The position numbers and the translations under genes were made by a program. Under the pieces are notes generated by a model. It made no database searches. It saw only the letters and a list, made by a program, of their open reading frames with translations, and was not told the origin of the DNA. 64,000 nucleotides of DNA, taken from positions 46,855-110,854 of the forward strand of contig JAFGBR010000042.1 in assembly GCA_016933045.1 (NCBI GenBank), read 5' to 3'. The DNA comes from Marinilabiliaceae bacterium (lineage in GTDB: Bacteria; Bacteroidota; Bacteroidia; Bacteroidales; Marinilabiliaceae). Positions 1 through 10,014 of the stretch are shown here, piece by piece (within the stretch, counting starts at the first letter, position 1; each line of letters opens with the position of its first letter).

Positions 1-119
1 GCACTTTTTGGCTTTATGCACTGATTTGCATATCCGGATTCTTTTTCATTTTCAAAAAAGTAGTCGAAACAAAAGGTAAATCGCTCGAAGAAATCGAAAA
101 TCAATATCACATATCTTGA
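1..119 (+). CDS. MFS sugar-porter transporter, C-terminal fragment
   Basis: The window opens inside a gene. The third forward frame (from base 3) gives about 38 residues ending at TGA 117-119. It is a hydrophobic last transmembrane segment followed by a short basic tail reading VVETKGKSLEEIE. That tail closely matches the P-E-T-K-G-x-S-L-E-E-I signature at the end of MFS sugar-porter proteins, so this is the last helix and cytoplasmic tail of a monosaccharide/proton symporter. The next gene, a GH2 hydrolase, begins 14 bases later on the same strand, which suggests an operon for a released sugar. Only the family can be assigned; the substrate is not visible. Confidence 0.75.
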   Translation, partial: TFWLYALICISGFFFIFKKVVETKGKSLEEIENQYHIS

Positions 120-132
120 TAAAGATACAACT

Positions 133-2979
133 ATGAGAAAAATATCATTTTTAGTTCTGTCAATAATTATTCTAACATCCTGCAAAAATGATTTTTCAAA
201 TGAAATGGACATTTCGGGAGAATGGACTTACAAACTTGACACCAGTAGGGTTGGAATAAACGAAAAATGGGTAGACTCATCGTTCGTAAGCACAATATCG
301 TTACCTGGAGCCTTAAGAGATTACAACATTGGCTTTGAACCCGATTTAAAAACTAAATGGACTGGAAGTATTTATGACAGCTCGTGGTATTTCAATCCAA
401 AAATGGTAAAATACCGTCAACCGGGAAATATAAAATTCCCCTTTTGGCTCACCCCTGTAAAACATTTTGTAGGTGTTGCATGGTATAAAAAAGCAATTGA
501 AATACCTGAAAACTGGGAAAATAAAGATCTCATTATACACTTTGAGCGTCCACACTGGCAAACAACCGTCTGGTTTGATACATTAGAATTAGGATCAGAC
601 AATAGCTTATCAACTCCTCATGAATTTATTGTATCAAAAAATATTCTAAAGTCAGGCAAACACATAATAACAGTACGCATTGATAATGCACTACGCTATG
701 TAAATCCCGGCATTAATTCACATAGCGTTTCTGATCACACACAAGGCAACTGGAATGGTATAATTGGAAATATGAAACTAATTGCCAAAAACAGTGAACA
801 TATAAAACTGATAAAAATATTTCCCAACATTAAACTAAAAAGTGTTAAGACAACAATCATATTATCAAACAGTTTAGAGTCTAAAAACTCATCTGTACAA
901 ATATCAATTAAAGAACCCGGACAAACGAAAAATATTACTACTATAACAAAATCGTGGCCAAAAGACTCGGATCAATTAACATTTGACATTCCAATAAGTA
1001 ACCAAATAAAAACATGGAGCGAATTTGAACCAAATATTTATGAAATGAACATTTCGCTACTAAATAACCAGATTGAAAAAGACAAAAAAACTCAACAATT
1101 TGGCATGAGAAAGTTTTCAATTGTCGACAAACACTTTGAAATAAACGATACACCCATATTTTTAAGAGGAACAACAGAATGTTGTGTATTTCCAAAAACA
1201 GGTTATCCTCCCACAAATGAACAAGAGTGGGCTCGAATCTATTCAATATGCAAATCATTTGGATTAAACCACATACGTTTCCACTCCTATTGTCCGCCTA
1301 AAGCTGCATTTGTTGCAGCCGACAAAGCCGGCTTTTATCTTCAGGTTGAAGGTCCCAGTTGGGCTAAATACTCTACCTCACTTGGACGTGGCAAACCCAT
1401 TGATAAATATTTGATGGATGAAACCAAACGAATAATCGATACTTACGGCAATCACCCATCATTTTGTATGATGGCTTATGGAAACGAACCCTCGGGCAAT
1501 TACGTACCATATCTCGAAAATTGGGTCGATCATTTCAGAAAATATGATCCACAAAGAGTCTTTACAGGTGCTTCGACAGGTAAAAGCTGGGCTATAATTG
1601 AAAACAGCGATTTCCTGGTAAGAGCTAAACCACGTGGGCTGGAATGGAAAAATAAGCAACCTGAGAGTTTATTCGATTACCGCGACAAAACAGAGGATCA
1701 GCAAAAGCCTTATGTAACTTTTGAAATGGGGCAATGGTGTTCTTTTCCAAATTTTAAAGAGATAAAAAAATACACCGGCTCATTAAAAGCAAAAAACTTT
1801 GAATTGTTCGAAGAAGATTTAAACGATCATCACATGGGCAATCAGGCCAACGATTTTCTATTAGCATCTGGCAAACTTCAGGCATCGTGCTACAAACAAG
1901 AGATCGAAGCAACTTTAAGAACTCCTAACCTTGCTGGTTTTCAATTATTAAGTTTAAACGATTTTTCAGGTCAGGGAACAGCCTTAGTAGGTGTACTGGA
2001 TGCATTTTGGGATGAAAAAGGTTACATATCAGCCACTGAATTCAAGTCGTTTTGCAACCAGGTTGTTCCATTAATCCGAATTGAAAAATACACATGGGAA
2101 ACAAATGATACCTTAAAAGCTTATGCCGAAGTTGCCAACTTTAGTGGAACACCTTTACCAAATGCATCAATAAAATGGAATTTGTCAAACGAAAAAGGAA
2201 TAGGCATAGATAGTGGTTTTATTATTAAAGACACCATCAATATTGGAAATGGAATAAAACTTGGAACAATTAAATCATCTTTATCGGTTATTAAACAAGC
2301 CCAAAAACTTGTTTTGTCACTTTCAGTTAATCAGTTTTGTAACAAATGGAACGTATGGATATATCCAAATTCGACAAATGCCGAAATAAACAAAGATGTT
2401 TTTATTACACAAACCTTAAACACCGAAGCCGAAAATATATTAAAACAAGGAGGAAAAGTACTCTTAATAGCATCGGGTAAAGTAGAAAACGGGAAAGATG
2501 TTATTCAATACCAAACACCGGTATTTTGGAACACATCGTGGTTTCGGATGCGACCTCCTCACACAACAGGTATTTTTATTCAACATAACCATCCATCGTT
2601 AAACGACTTCCCTACCGATTATTACAGCGACCTGCAATGGTGGGATATAGCTAACCGACAACAGGTTATGAATATTGAGAATTTCCAGCCCGATTTTAAA
2701 CCAATCATTCAACCAATAGATACATGGTTTATGAACAGACGCCTTGCAATGTTATTTGAAACAAAAATTGATGAAGGAAATTTAATGGTTTGCAGTATCG
2801 ATTTGTTATCCGACATTGAATTGCGTCCCGTTGCCCGTCAATTAAGAAAAAGTATTTTAAACTACATGATCTCTGATGAGTTTAATCCTAAACAAAAAGT
2901 GAGCATCGATATAATAAAAGAGTTATTCGAAGTGAAAGAGCGCGAAGGATGGAATTCGTATGTAAATGAGAATCCTTAA
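133..2979 (+). CDS. Glycoside hydrolase family 2-type lipoprotein
   Basis: A 948-residue exported hydrolase. A signal peptide ends in a lipobox (LTSC, Cys17), so it is probably lipid-anchored. A jelly-roll sugar-binding domain (about 100-220) precedes an immunoglobulin-like domain and a TIM barrel from about 330. Glu452 in the motif YGNEPSG has the Asn-Glu pair of the GH2 general acid, and Glu531 in TFEMGQW is the likely nucleophile. The C-terminal third carries further beta domains. It lies directly behind a sugar transporter and ahead of a DUF5107 protein. GH2 covers beta-galactosidases, glucuronidases and mannosidases; the sequence does not settle the substrate. Confidence 0.8.
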   Translation: MRKISFLVLSIIILTSCKNDFSNEMDISGEWTYKLDTSRVGINEKWVDSSFVSTISLPGALRDYNIGFEPDLKTKWTGSIYDSSWYFNPKMVKYRQPGNIKFPFWLTPVKHFVGVAWYKKAIEIPENWENKDLIIHFERPHWQTTVWFDTLELGSDNSLSTPHEFIVSKNILKSGKHIITVRIDNALRYVNPGINSHSVSDHTQGNWNGIIGNMKLIAKNSEHIKLIKIFPNIKLKSVKTTIILSNSLESKNSSVQISIKEPGQTKNITTITKSWPKDSDQLTFDIPISNQIKTWSEFEPNIYEMNISLLNNQIEKDKKTQQFGMRKFSIVDKHFEINDTPIFLRGTTECCVFPKTGYPPTNEQEWARIYSICKSFGLNHIRFHSYCPPKAAFVAADKAGFYLQVEGPSWAKYSTSLGRGKPIDKYLMDETKRIIDTYGNHPSFCMMAYGNEPSGNYVPYLENWVDHFRKYDPQRVFTGASTGKSWAIIENSDFLVRAKPRGLEWKNKQPESLFDYRDKTEDQQKPYVTFEMGQWCSFPNFKEIKKYTGSLKAKNFELFEEDLNDHHMGNQANDFLLASGKLQASCYKQEIEATLRTPNLAGFQLLSLNDFSGQGTALVGVLDAFWDEKGYISATEFKSFCNQVVPLIRIEKYTWETNDTLKAYAEVANFSGTPLPNASIKWNLSNEKGIGIDSGFIIKDTINIGNGIKLGTIKSSLSVIKQAQKLVLSLSVNQFCNKWNVWIYPNSTNAEINKDVFITQTLNTEAENILKQGGKVLLIASGKVENGKDVIQYQTPVFWNTSWFRMRPPHTTGIFIQHNHPSLNDFPTDYYSDLQWWDIANRQQVMNIENFQPDFKPIIQPIDTWFMNRRLAMLFETKIDEGNLMVCSIDLLSDIELRPVARQLRKSILNYMISDEFNPKQKVSIDIIKELFEVKEREGWNSYVNENP

Positions 2980-3007
2980 TTAACAATAAAATAGTTATCG
3001 ATTTGAA

Positions 3008-3110
3008 TTAAAGCGAGTTTTAAACTAATGTTAGGCATTGCTGGCGCGAATTTATAACTAACATTCTTAAAAATCGCTTTGCTGGCGCGAGTTTTCAACT
3101 CGTGTCCTAA
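3008..3110. repeat. REP-like foldable intergenic element
   Basis: The gap between the GH2 and DUF5107 genes contains two copies of GCTGGCGCGA (about 3050 and 3081). The second continues into a small hairpin CGAGTTTTCAACTCG. The flanks also form a long imperfect inverted repeat: AAGCGA...AATGTTAG near 3011-3034 pairs with CTAACATT...TCGCTT near 3058-3079. Both genes run forward, so the element could shape an operon transcript or simply be an interspersed repeat. No coding potential is seen. Confidence 0.6.
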
Positions 3111-3167
3111 AATTAAACTCAGAGCTAAAAAACAATAAATTAAACATTCACAATACAAACAAAAATC

Positions 3168-6100
3168 ATGAAGGTCAAAGCTTGGCACGAAACAGTTATT
3201 ATACCTACCTACGAAATAGGAGAACCCGAAAAAAACCCAATATTCCTCGAAAAAAGAGTTTATCAGGGTAGTAGCGGAGTTGTTTACCCATATCCGGTTA
3301 TCGAAAAAATACATGATGAAAAAACAGACAAACCATGGGATGTAATATACCTCGAAAATGATTACTTAAAAATAATGATATTACCTCAACTTGGGGGACG
3401 GGTTCAAATGGCTTACGACAAAATGAAACAACGTCATTTCGTTTATTACAACCATGTTATAAAACCAGCTTTAGTTGGACTAACAGGCCCATGGATTTCG
3501 GGAGGTATCGAATTTAACTGGCCACAACACCATCGTCCATCAACATACGAACCAACCGATTCTTTCATTGAAGAAAACAATGATGGTAGTATTACCGTTT
3601 GGTGCAACGAAACTGAACGTATGTTTAGAACCCGGGGAATGGCCGGTTTTACTTTATATCCAGATAAAGCTTATATGGAGATTAAAGTTAAATTATACAA
3701 CAGAACTGATGTACCGCAAACATTCCTTTGGTGGGCAAATCCGGCTGTTAAAGTAAACGACCACTATCAATCAGTTTTTCCACCCGACGTACATGCGGTC
3801 TTCGACCATGGAAAACGCGATGTATCATCATTCCCTATTGCCACAGGAACCTATTACAAAGTAGATTATTCACCCGGAACAGACATTTCACGATATAAAA
3901 ACTTACCTGTTCCCACCTCGTATATGGCCATAACCTCGAAATACGATTTTGTTGGTGGTTACGAAAACGATAGCAAAGGTGGTTTATTACATATTGCCAA
4001 CCACCATGTATCACCTGGTAAAAAGCAATGGACATGGGGAAATGGAGACTTTGGCCAGGCCTGGGATCGAAACCTAACCGATGAAGATGGCCCCTATATA
4101 GAATTAATGTGCGGTGTTTACACCGACAACCAACCCGATTTTACTTGGCTAATGCCGGGTGAAGAAAAAAGCTTCTGCCAGTATTTCATGCCATATCGCG
4201 ATTTGGGAGTAGTTAAAAATGCAACTAAAGAAGCTATGGTGAATTTAGAGATTGACAATAATTCTTTAATAATAAAAGCTTACACAACTTCTATTTATAA
4301 TCAGGGTATAATAAAATTAACTAATAACTCTGAAATATTATTTATCGACACATTTGATTTTCATCCGGGAACCTCATACGAAAAACAAATTAATATTGAG
4401 TCTAATATTGATATATCCAAACTAAAAATTGAAGTTTTAACCTCCGATAACGTATCACTTGTTAGCTGGCAACCCGAAACTGAACAAACAAAAGAAATCC
4501 CAAAACCTGCTATTGCTGCCAAAAATCCTGAAAATATTGAAAGTAATGAACAACTATACTTAACAGGCCTTCACCTCGAACAGTACCGTCATGCAACATT
4601 CGATCCACGGCCATACTACACAGAAGCATTGAATCGCGATGAAAAAGACTATCGTTGCAATAACGCCCTTGGATTTTGGCACTTAAGACGAAGCCAGTTT
4701 AACAAGGCCGAAAAGTATTTTCGTAATGCCATTGAAACAATTACAGAACGAAACCCAAACCCCATTGATGGTGAACCATTTTACAATTTAGGGCTTACAT
4801 TACGATACCAAGATAAAAACGAAGAAGCATACAATTTTTTTCACAAAGCTGTATGGAATGCAGCATGGATGGATAATGGTTATTTTCAGCTAGCCCGGTT
4901 AGATATAGTAAATGGAAACTTAAATACGGCTCTTGAAAATATCGACCGGTCATTAATACGAAACTGGCACAACCATAAAGCGCGACACTTAAAAGCTGCA
5001 ATTCTGCGAAAACTAAACAAATACAACGAAGCACTTAATTTATGTGAAGATTCATTAAAAATAGACCCTTTTAATTACGGAATATATTTCGAGAGTTATT
5101 TGTTAGGAAACAATGATGCATTAATAAATTTGAAAACTCTAATCCGAAAAAATATACATAGCTATATTGAATTCTCACTTGATTATGCATGGGCAGGTTT
5201 ATTTGATGAAGCATCGAAATTGATTGAATTAGGCATTAGTGAGCAAACCGGGTTAAATATTTTTCCTTTAGCTTTTTATTATCAGGCCTGGTTTAATCAT
5301 AAAAATGGAAATCAAGAAAAATCGGCAAACAGCTTAAAAGATGCTGTAAATGCTAATACTAACTTCGGTTTTCCCAACCAGCCCGAAGCAATTATTGCTT
5401 TAGAGTGGGCTGCTACAGTTAATAAGGTGGATTATAAAGTATACTACTACCTTGGGAATTACTGGTATGCACACAAAAACTATGACAAAGCAATTGAATG
5501 CTGGGAAAAATCAACTTCAATAAATAATCAATTCCCAACCACATATAGAAATTTAGCTTTAGCCTATTTTAACAAAAAAGGAGATGCGAAAAAATCTTTA
5601 ACCTTTATAAAAAAAGCATTTGATCTTGATAATTCCGATGCACGTGTTTTCATGGAAATGGATCAACTTTTAAAACGACTAAACCACGATTCAAAAATAA
5701 GATTAGAGTTATTCATAAAACACCAGGAATTAATTAATCAACGCGATGATTTATTTTTAGAACAGATCACATTATATAACAACCTGGAGCAATATTCTAA
5801 AGCATACGAACTGATAATGTCGCACAAGTTTCACCCTTGGGAAGGAGGCGAAGGAAAGGTTACTGGACAATATGTTTATAGCTTAACAGCAATGGCCAAG
5901 GAAGCTATAAAACAAAAAAACTATAAAAAAGCCATTGATTACCTTAATAAAGCTCAAACATACCCATATAATTTAGGGGAAGGTAAACTTTATGGAGCTC
6001 AAGAAAATGAGATACTATATTACTTAGGAAATGCTTATGAAGGACTTAATGAGTTTACTTCTGCCAAAAAATACTGGACATCAGCATCACAAGGGTTAAA

Positions 6101-6386
6101 AGAGGTTTCAGCTGCATTTTTTTATAACGACCAACAACCCGAAACAATATATTTTCAAGGATTAGCACTAATTAAACTTAACAAAAAAGAAGAAGCCAAA
6201 CAACGGTTCGATAAGCTATTAAAGTATGGAAATGAACACATTAACGATAAAATAAAAATTGACTATTTTGCAGTTTCACTCCCCGATTTGTTAATTTGGG
6301 AAGATGATTTAGATAAACGCAATCAACTTTTTTGCCAAAAACTAATTGAGCTTGGCAATAACGGACTAGCTTTGTTAAACCACTAA
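3168..6386 (+). CDS. DUF5107 domain protein with TPR repeats
   Basis: A 1072-residue protein without a signal peptide. Residues 1-350 match the DUF5107 family, a galactose-mutarotase-like beta fold often linked to sugar utilisation; the segments GGRVQMAYDK and GPWISGGIEFNWPQHH are typical. From about 460 to the end it is alpha-helical, with many tetratricopeptide-like motifs (alternating A/Y/G positions such as YYYLGNYWYAHKNYDKAIECW). Such proteins usually sit in sugar-degradation loci, which fits the preceding GH2 hydrolase and transporter. The activity is not established; cytoplasmic sugar binding or epimerisation is inference. The ATG at 3168 begins immediately before the conserved domain. 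Confidence 0.75.
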   Translation: MKVKAWHETVIIPTYEIGEPEKNPIFLEKRVYQGSSGVVYPYPVIEKIHDEKTDKPWDVIYLENDYLKIMILPQLGGRVQMAYDKMKQRHFVYYNHVIKPALVGLTGPWISGGIEFNWPQHHRPSTYEPTDSFIEENNDGSITVWCNETERMFRTRGMAGFTLYPDKAYMEIKVKLYNRTDVPQTFLWWANPAVKVNDHYQSVFPPDVHAVFDHGKRDVSSFPIATGTYYKVDYSPGTDISRYKNLPVPTSYMAITSKYDFVGGYENDSKGGLLHIANHHVSPGKKQWTWGNGDFGQAWDRNLTDEDGPYIELMCGVYTDNQPDFTWLMPGEEKSFCQYFMPYRDLGVVKNATKEAMVNLEIDNNSLIIKAYTTSIYNQGIIKLTNNSEILFIDTFDFHPGTSYEKQINIESNIDISKLKIEVLTSDNVSLVSWQPETEQTKEIPKPAIAAKNPENIESNEQLYLTGLHLEQYRHATFDPRPYYTEALNRDEKDYRCNNALGFWHLRRSQFNKAEKYFRNAIETITERNPNPIDGEPFYNLGLTLRYQDKNEEAYNFFHKAVWNAAWMDNGYFQLARLDIVNGNLNTALENIDRSLIRNWHNHKARHLKAAILRKLNKYNEALNLCEDSLKIDPFNYGIYFESYLLGNNDALINLKTLIRKNIHSYIEFSLDYAWAGLFDEASKLIELGISEQTGLNIFPLAFYYQAWFNHKNGNQEKSANSLKDAVNANTNFGFPNQPEAIIALEWAATVNKVDYKVYYYLGNYWYAHKNYDKAIECWEKSTSINNQFPTTYRNLALAYFNKKGDAKKSLTFIKKAFDLDNSDARVFMEMDQLLKRLNHDSKIRLELFIKHQELINQRDDLFLEQITLYNNLEQYSKAYELIMSHKFHPWEGGEGKVTGQYVYSLTAMAKEAIKQKNYKKAIDYLNKAQTYPYNLGEGKLYGAQENEILYYLGNAYEGLNEFTSAKKYWTSASQGLKEVSAAFFYNDQQPETIYFQGLALIKLNKKEEAKQRFDKLLKYGNEHINDKIKIDYFAVSLPDLLIWEDDLDKRNQLFCQKLIELGNNGLALLNH

Positions 6387-6943
6387 ATACAACATTTTCA
6401 ATAAATGAATTTTTATTCAAATACGAATCAAGTGTTGTAAATCAGAGCTAGTAGAATAGAATAGTCATGAAACAGCAATAAATTACCATGTAATTATGCA
6501 AATAAAATAAGATTCCCACCTACGCGAGAATGAGAGGCTATTGTAATTACCTTTACTGCAATTACGCTTCATCATCCCCGCGTAGACTGGAATTTCCAAC
6601 ATATTGTAACTCCTAATAAATCAGTTCGGTTCATCATATTAAAACAAAAATATAAAGAGATATTAGACTGACAAAATAGACTAATTATACATTCAATACT
6701 CTTAAATACTACTACATCTTGAACATCTGTCTGAAATCCAAAAATCTTCTTATCATCAAAGTCATATGAAAAATTAAATTTAAACAATCTCATAATAATA
6801 TTTAATAAAGCAAACATCCGCCTGAAGCAGACAAACATGTGAGATCTTTTTTGAACTAAAAAAAGATGATTAACCATCCATTTTTGCAAAAAAATCATTA
6901 ATCTAGCACTTTAAATAAGATCTCCTTGTTTAGATATATAGTT
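6387..6943. other. Gene-free gap with two degenerate REP-like palindromes
   Basis: About 550 bases with no convincing gene. Bases 6512-6531 and 6573-6592 are decayed relatives of the palindromes at 19.0-20.2 kb: ATTCCCAC-CTAC-GCGAGAAT and ATCCCCGC-GTAG-ACTGGAAT. The stems have decayed, but the two four-base centres are complementary, as in the intact array. The remainder is AT-rich and includes the unidentified promoter of the downstream ferritin-like/VIT gene. A reverse reading frame across 6572-6898 is low-complexity and ends in translated palindrome, so it is not called. Confidence 0.5.
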
Positions 6944-7831
6944 ATGACAGAAAAGCAAATAATAAGCATTCCTGAGGCCGATAAAATCAAACTCATAAAA
7001 TATCAGCAAACCGAAGTAACCGAAAGTGAAATTTACATTCGCATTTCAAACATTGTTAAAGATGCTGAAAACAAAATAGTTTTACGAAAGATTGCAAGCG
7101 ATGAAGCAAGACACGCCAAAGTTTTTGCAAAATACACGGGAATAAATCCCAAACCCAACAAATGGAATGTTTTCATTTACATTTTAATAGCCCGTATTTT
7201 TGGAATCACATTTGCTGTTAAGCTGCTTGAAAAAAATGAAGCATCTGCCGAAAAAAATTATGCCAAAATTAAAAGCGTTCCCGAAATTCAATCAATAATA
7301 GACGACGAAGACAACCACGAACAAGAGTTAATTAATATGATTAACGAAGAACGATTACAATATTTAGGTTCAATTGTTTTGGGTTTAAACGATGCTTTAG
7401 TTGAACTTACCGGAGCTTTAGCCGGGTTCACCCTGGCATTGCAATCGCCTCAATTAGTAGCTCTTACTGGAACCATTACCGGAATTGCAGCAGCTTTATC
7501 AATGGCTTCATCAGAATTTCTTTCAACACGAGTTGAAGAAAACGATAAAACTGCGGCCAAAGCTGCTCTATATACCGGTTCGGCATATTTTGCTACAGTT
7601 ATCATTTTAATACTCCCTTTTTTAATATTAAACAATGTTTTTATTTCATTAGGCATTTCAATAACATCTGCAATAGGAATCATTGCTTTCTTCAATTACT
7701 ATTATTCAATAGTAAAAGACGACAGCTTTAAAAAACGTTTTACCGAAATGGCTCTTATTAGTATTGGAGTTGCAACTATAAGTTTTGGGATAGGTTATGT
7801 GTTAAAACAATTTATGGGTATTGAAGCTTAA
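6944..7831 (+). CDS. Ferritin-like/VIT1 family metal transporter
   Basis: About 295 residues. The N-terminal 140 residues are a rubrerythrin-like four-helix domain with metal-binding candidates E in TESEIY, the E-R-H of DEARHAKVF, and the acidic DDEDNHEQE. The C-terminal half is a CCC1/VIT1-type membrane domain with about five helices and the typical GLNDALVELTGALAG and MASSEFLSTRVE segments. The family (membrane-bound ferritin/VIT) moves iron or manganese out of the cytoplasm. An ATG at 6926 is in frame, but 6944 (MTEKQ) fits the domain start better. It converges on a Crp/Fnr gene whose end is only a few bases away. Confidence 0.8.
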   Translation: MTEKQIISIPEADKIKLIKYQQTEVTESEIYIRISNIVKDAENKIVLRKIASDEARHAKVFAKYTGINPKPNKWNVFIYILIARIFGITFAVKLLEKNEASAEKNYAKIKSVPEIQSIIDDEDNHEQELINMINEERLQYLGSIVLGLNDALVELTGALAGFTLALQSPQLVALTGTITGIAAALSMASSEFLSTRVEENDKTAAKAALYTGSAYFATVIILILPFLILNNVFISLGISITSAIGIIAFFNYYYSIVKDDSFKKRFTEMALISIGVATISFGIGYVLKQFMGIEA

Positions 7832-7838
7832 AAACTTA

Positions 7839-8516
7839 CTATCCGTGCATACTAACATCTTTTAATTTATCAGTGTTTTTTATAATGATATCTTTACCGT
7901 CAGAAATAATCAACCCGTCCTGTTCAAACTCTTTTAGTATTTTAACAGTACTTTCTGTTGTAATACCTGCAAAATCTGCTAAATCCTTACGCGTTAAATA
8001 ATTAAAAACAGAATCATTACCAAATTGAGATGATGACAAATAGAGTAATGCCGACGCCAATTTTCCGGGCATCTGTTTCTGAATGGTTTCTTTAATTGTT
8101 TCCAACAAATGATTTTCACTTAAATAATTACGTGCTACAACCCTAAAAGCAAAATCTTTATTCTCGAGAAGCATATTTTTTAACGCATCTTTATTTATCA
8201 TACATATATTAGAATCGGTAATAGCCGATGCCGTATACTGGTAAAGAGTCTCTCCAAAAACAGCCTGAAATGCTATAAAATCACCCGATCGTAATAAACG
8301 AATGGCCTTTTGCCTGTTTCTGCTTAACTCGATATAAACCTTAACCAAGCCATCTACAACATATAAAACATAAGGAGCAAATGCACCCTGCTTACAAATT
8401 GTTTCCCCTTTCTGATATGAGATTTGTTTTTTTTCAACCTTTAAATATTCAATTTCTTCGGGATGCAAATCTCTAAAACAAGGACTACTATTAAAAATAT
8501 CTAACGTACTGTCCAT
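7839..8516 (-). CDS. Crp/Fnr family transcriptional regulator
   Basis: A 225-residue regulator with an N-terminal cyclic-nucleotide-type sensory beta barrel (about 20-120, motif KGETICKQGAFAPYVLYVVDGLVKVY) and a C-terminal winged helix (about 150-215). The recognition helix is ITTESTVKILKEFEQDGLI. No Fnr-type cysteine cluster is visible, so an Fe-S oxygen sensor is unlikely. In Bacteroidota such proteins often respond to redox or nitrosative stress, but the ligand here is unknown. The gene faces the metal transporter tail to tail and is not in its operon. Confidence 0.85.
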   Translation of the reverse strand: MDSTLDIFNSSPCFRDLHPEEIEYLKVEKKQISYQKGETICKQGAFAPYVLYVVDGLVKVYIELSRNRQKAIRLLRSGDFIAFQAVFGETLYQYTASAITDSNICMINKDALKNMLLENKDFAFRVVARNYLSENHLLETIKETIQKQMPGKLASALLYLSSSQFGNDSVFNYLTRKDLADFAGITTESTVKILKEFEQDGLIISDGKDIIIKNTDKLKDVSMHG

Positions 8517-8674
8517 AATATTATCAATTTGTTTTTAAGTAAAAATAAAATAACAGCAATGAAGATAGCAATTACACTATAAGAAAAAAACATTTGAGAA
8601 TAGTTTGATAAATACATCAACTACCATTTTCATATGGTTAAAAAAGGTATTCTCAATAAAAATCATTATAATAA

Positions 8675-8695
8675 TTTTTTTTTGCGCAAAAAAAA
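8675..8695. promoter_or_regulatory. Palindromic box 1, T-tract-GCGC-A-tract
   Basis: A near-perfect palindrome of a long T run, GCGC (8684-8687) and a long A run, 180 bases upstream of two similar boxes before the LacI-family gene. The CG-centred symmetry is typical of LacI operators. It may be a remote operator allowing looping, or a site for the divergent Crp/Fnr gene, whose start is at 8516. Confidence 0.45.
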
Positions 8696-8857
8696 TATCA
8701 TAAATGCCAAAAAACATAACATTTACTCAAAAAAAGACTTGAAATTTTAACAGTAAATTTTATTTCGAAATGCATAATGTTTTAAAACATATTTTTAATG
8801 GTATACTCAAAAGCCTTATTATTTAATAAATTATAAAAATAAAAACAAACAAAATAT

Positions 8858-8906
8858 ATTTTTTGCGCAAATTTTACACTATTTAACCATTTATTGCGCA
8901 AAAAAA
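8858..8906. promoter_or_regulatory. Paired TTGCGCAA operator boxes 2 and 3
   Basis: Two TTGCGCAA palindromes with GCGC cores at 8865-8868 and 8896-8899, 31 bases apart (about three helical turns), directly before the LacI-family gene and the uxaB-uxaA genes behind it. Repetition, phasing and symmetry indicate operators for the LacI protein. This also argues that translation starts downstream at 8954 rather than at codons overlapping box 3. Confidence 0.55.
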
Positions 8907-8953
8907 TGAAAAACAAAATTATTTTTGTCTCACTAATACACAAAAATTTACCA

Positions 8954-9979
8954 ATGGCAGGAAAAAAAGTTTCACTGAAAGATTTTTCAGCTGAACTGGG
9001 GATTTCAGTATCGACAGTTTCTAGGGCATTAAAAAACCATCCCGATATTAGTCAGGAGGTAAAACAAAAAGTGAACTCACTGGCAAAGAAATGGAACTAT
9101 CAAACAAGCACCTTTTCAATTGGATTCAAAAATCCGGCAACAAAAACAATTGGAGTTGTTGTTCCCGACATTGTACGTTTCTTTTATTCATCTATAATTA
9201 GCGGAATTGAAAGTTTTGCAAAAGACAACGGTTATTTTATTGTAATAGCTAACTCTCGTGAATCGTTTGAAAAAGAAAAAGAGTGCATTCAAAATCTTAT
9301 CCGCTTAAATGTTGATGGTATTATTGTTTGTTTATCACAGGAAACATCTGATTATTCTCATTTTGACTTAGTAAGGCATAAAGATATTCCCCTGGTTTTT
9401 TTCGATAGGGTATGCAGAACTAACGAATTTTCATCGGTAATTGCAGATAATGCTGATGCGGCTAAAGAAATTGTTAACCATCTGCACAAATCTGGAGCTA
9501 AACGCATTGCTCACATAGCAGGGCCAAAAAATCTAAACATTACAAAAGAACGCATTGCCGGATATCTTATGAGTTTGAACGATAACGAACTTGAGTTCGA
9601 TAAAGATTTGTTAATATATTGCGACTTAAGCCGTCAGGATGCAATAAAATCCATAAATAAATTATTGTCATCACCCAAAGTACCCGATGCTATTTTTTGT
9701 GTAAACGACACAGTGGCTTATGTTGCCATGAAAGAAATAAAAAATAAAGGATTGCGAATTCCCGATGACATAGCATTGGTTGGCTTTAATGATGAGTTTC
9801 ATTCGACTATTGTTGAGCCAACATTAACAACAGTACTTCATCCTACCGATGAAATGGGAAAAGAAACCGCCCGATTGTTAATTGAACAAATTGAATCAGG
9901 ACAACCTCATGCTCCCCGTCAAATTGTAATGAAAACAAGCATTGTTATTAGAGAATCATCAATTAAAAACAAATTATAA
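8954..9979 (+). CDS. LacI-family regulator of hexuronate genes
   Basis: About 341 residues from the ATG at 8954 (MAGKKVSLKDFSAELGISVS). This places the helix-turn-helix at the extreme N-terminus, as LacI proteins require; earlier in-frame starts (ATG 8906, TTG 8894) would add an atypical tail and overlap an operator box. The hinge and periplasmic-binding-protein-like sensor domain follow, with PDAIFCVNDTVAYVAMKEIKNKG and DIALVGFNDEFHS characteristic. It precedes uxaB by about 35 bases on the same strand, so it probably represses the tagaturonate/altronate genes until a uronate intermediate binds. Specificity is inferred from context. Confidence 0.85.
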   Translation: MAGKKVSLKDFSAELGISVSTVSRALKNHPDISQEVKQKVNSLAKKWNYQTSTFSIGFKNPATKTIGVVVPDIVRFFYSSIISGIESFAKDNGYFIVIANSRESFEKEKECIQNLIRLNVDGIIVCLSQETSDYSHFDLVRHKDIPLVFFDRVCRTNEFSSVIADNADAAKEIVNHLHKSGAKRIAHIAGPKNLNITKERIAGYLMSLNDNELEFDKDLLIYCDLSRQDAIKSINKLLSSPKVPDAIFCVNDTVAYVAMKEIKNKGLRIPDDIALVGFNDEFHSTIVEPTLTTVLHPTDEMGKETARLLIEQIESGQPHAPRQIVMKTSIVIRESSIKNKL

Positions 9980-10014
9980 ACATATTGAAATAATATAAAA
10001 TTTTTTTTAGAATT

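Noticed and set aside
6572..6898. Reverse reading frame in the gap before the VIT gene
   Set aside because: Composition is AT-driven (rich in F, I, L, N) and its end is the degenerate palindrome (WKFQSTRG).
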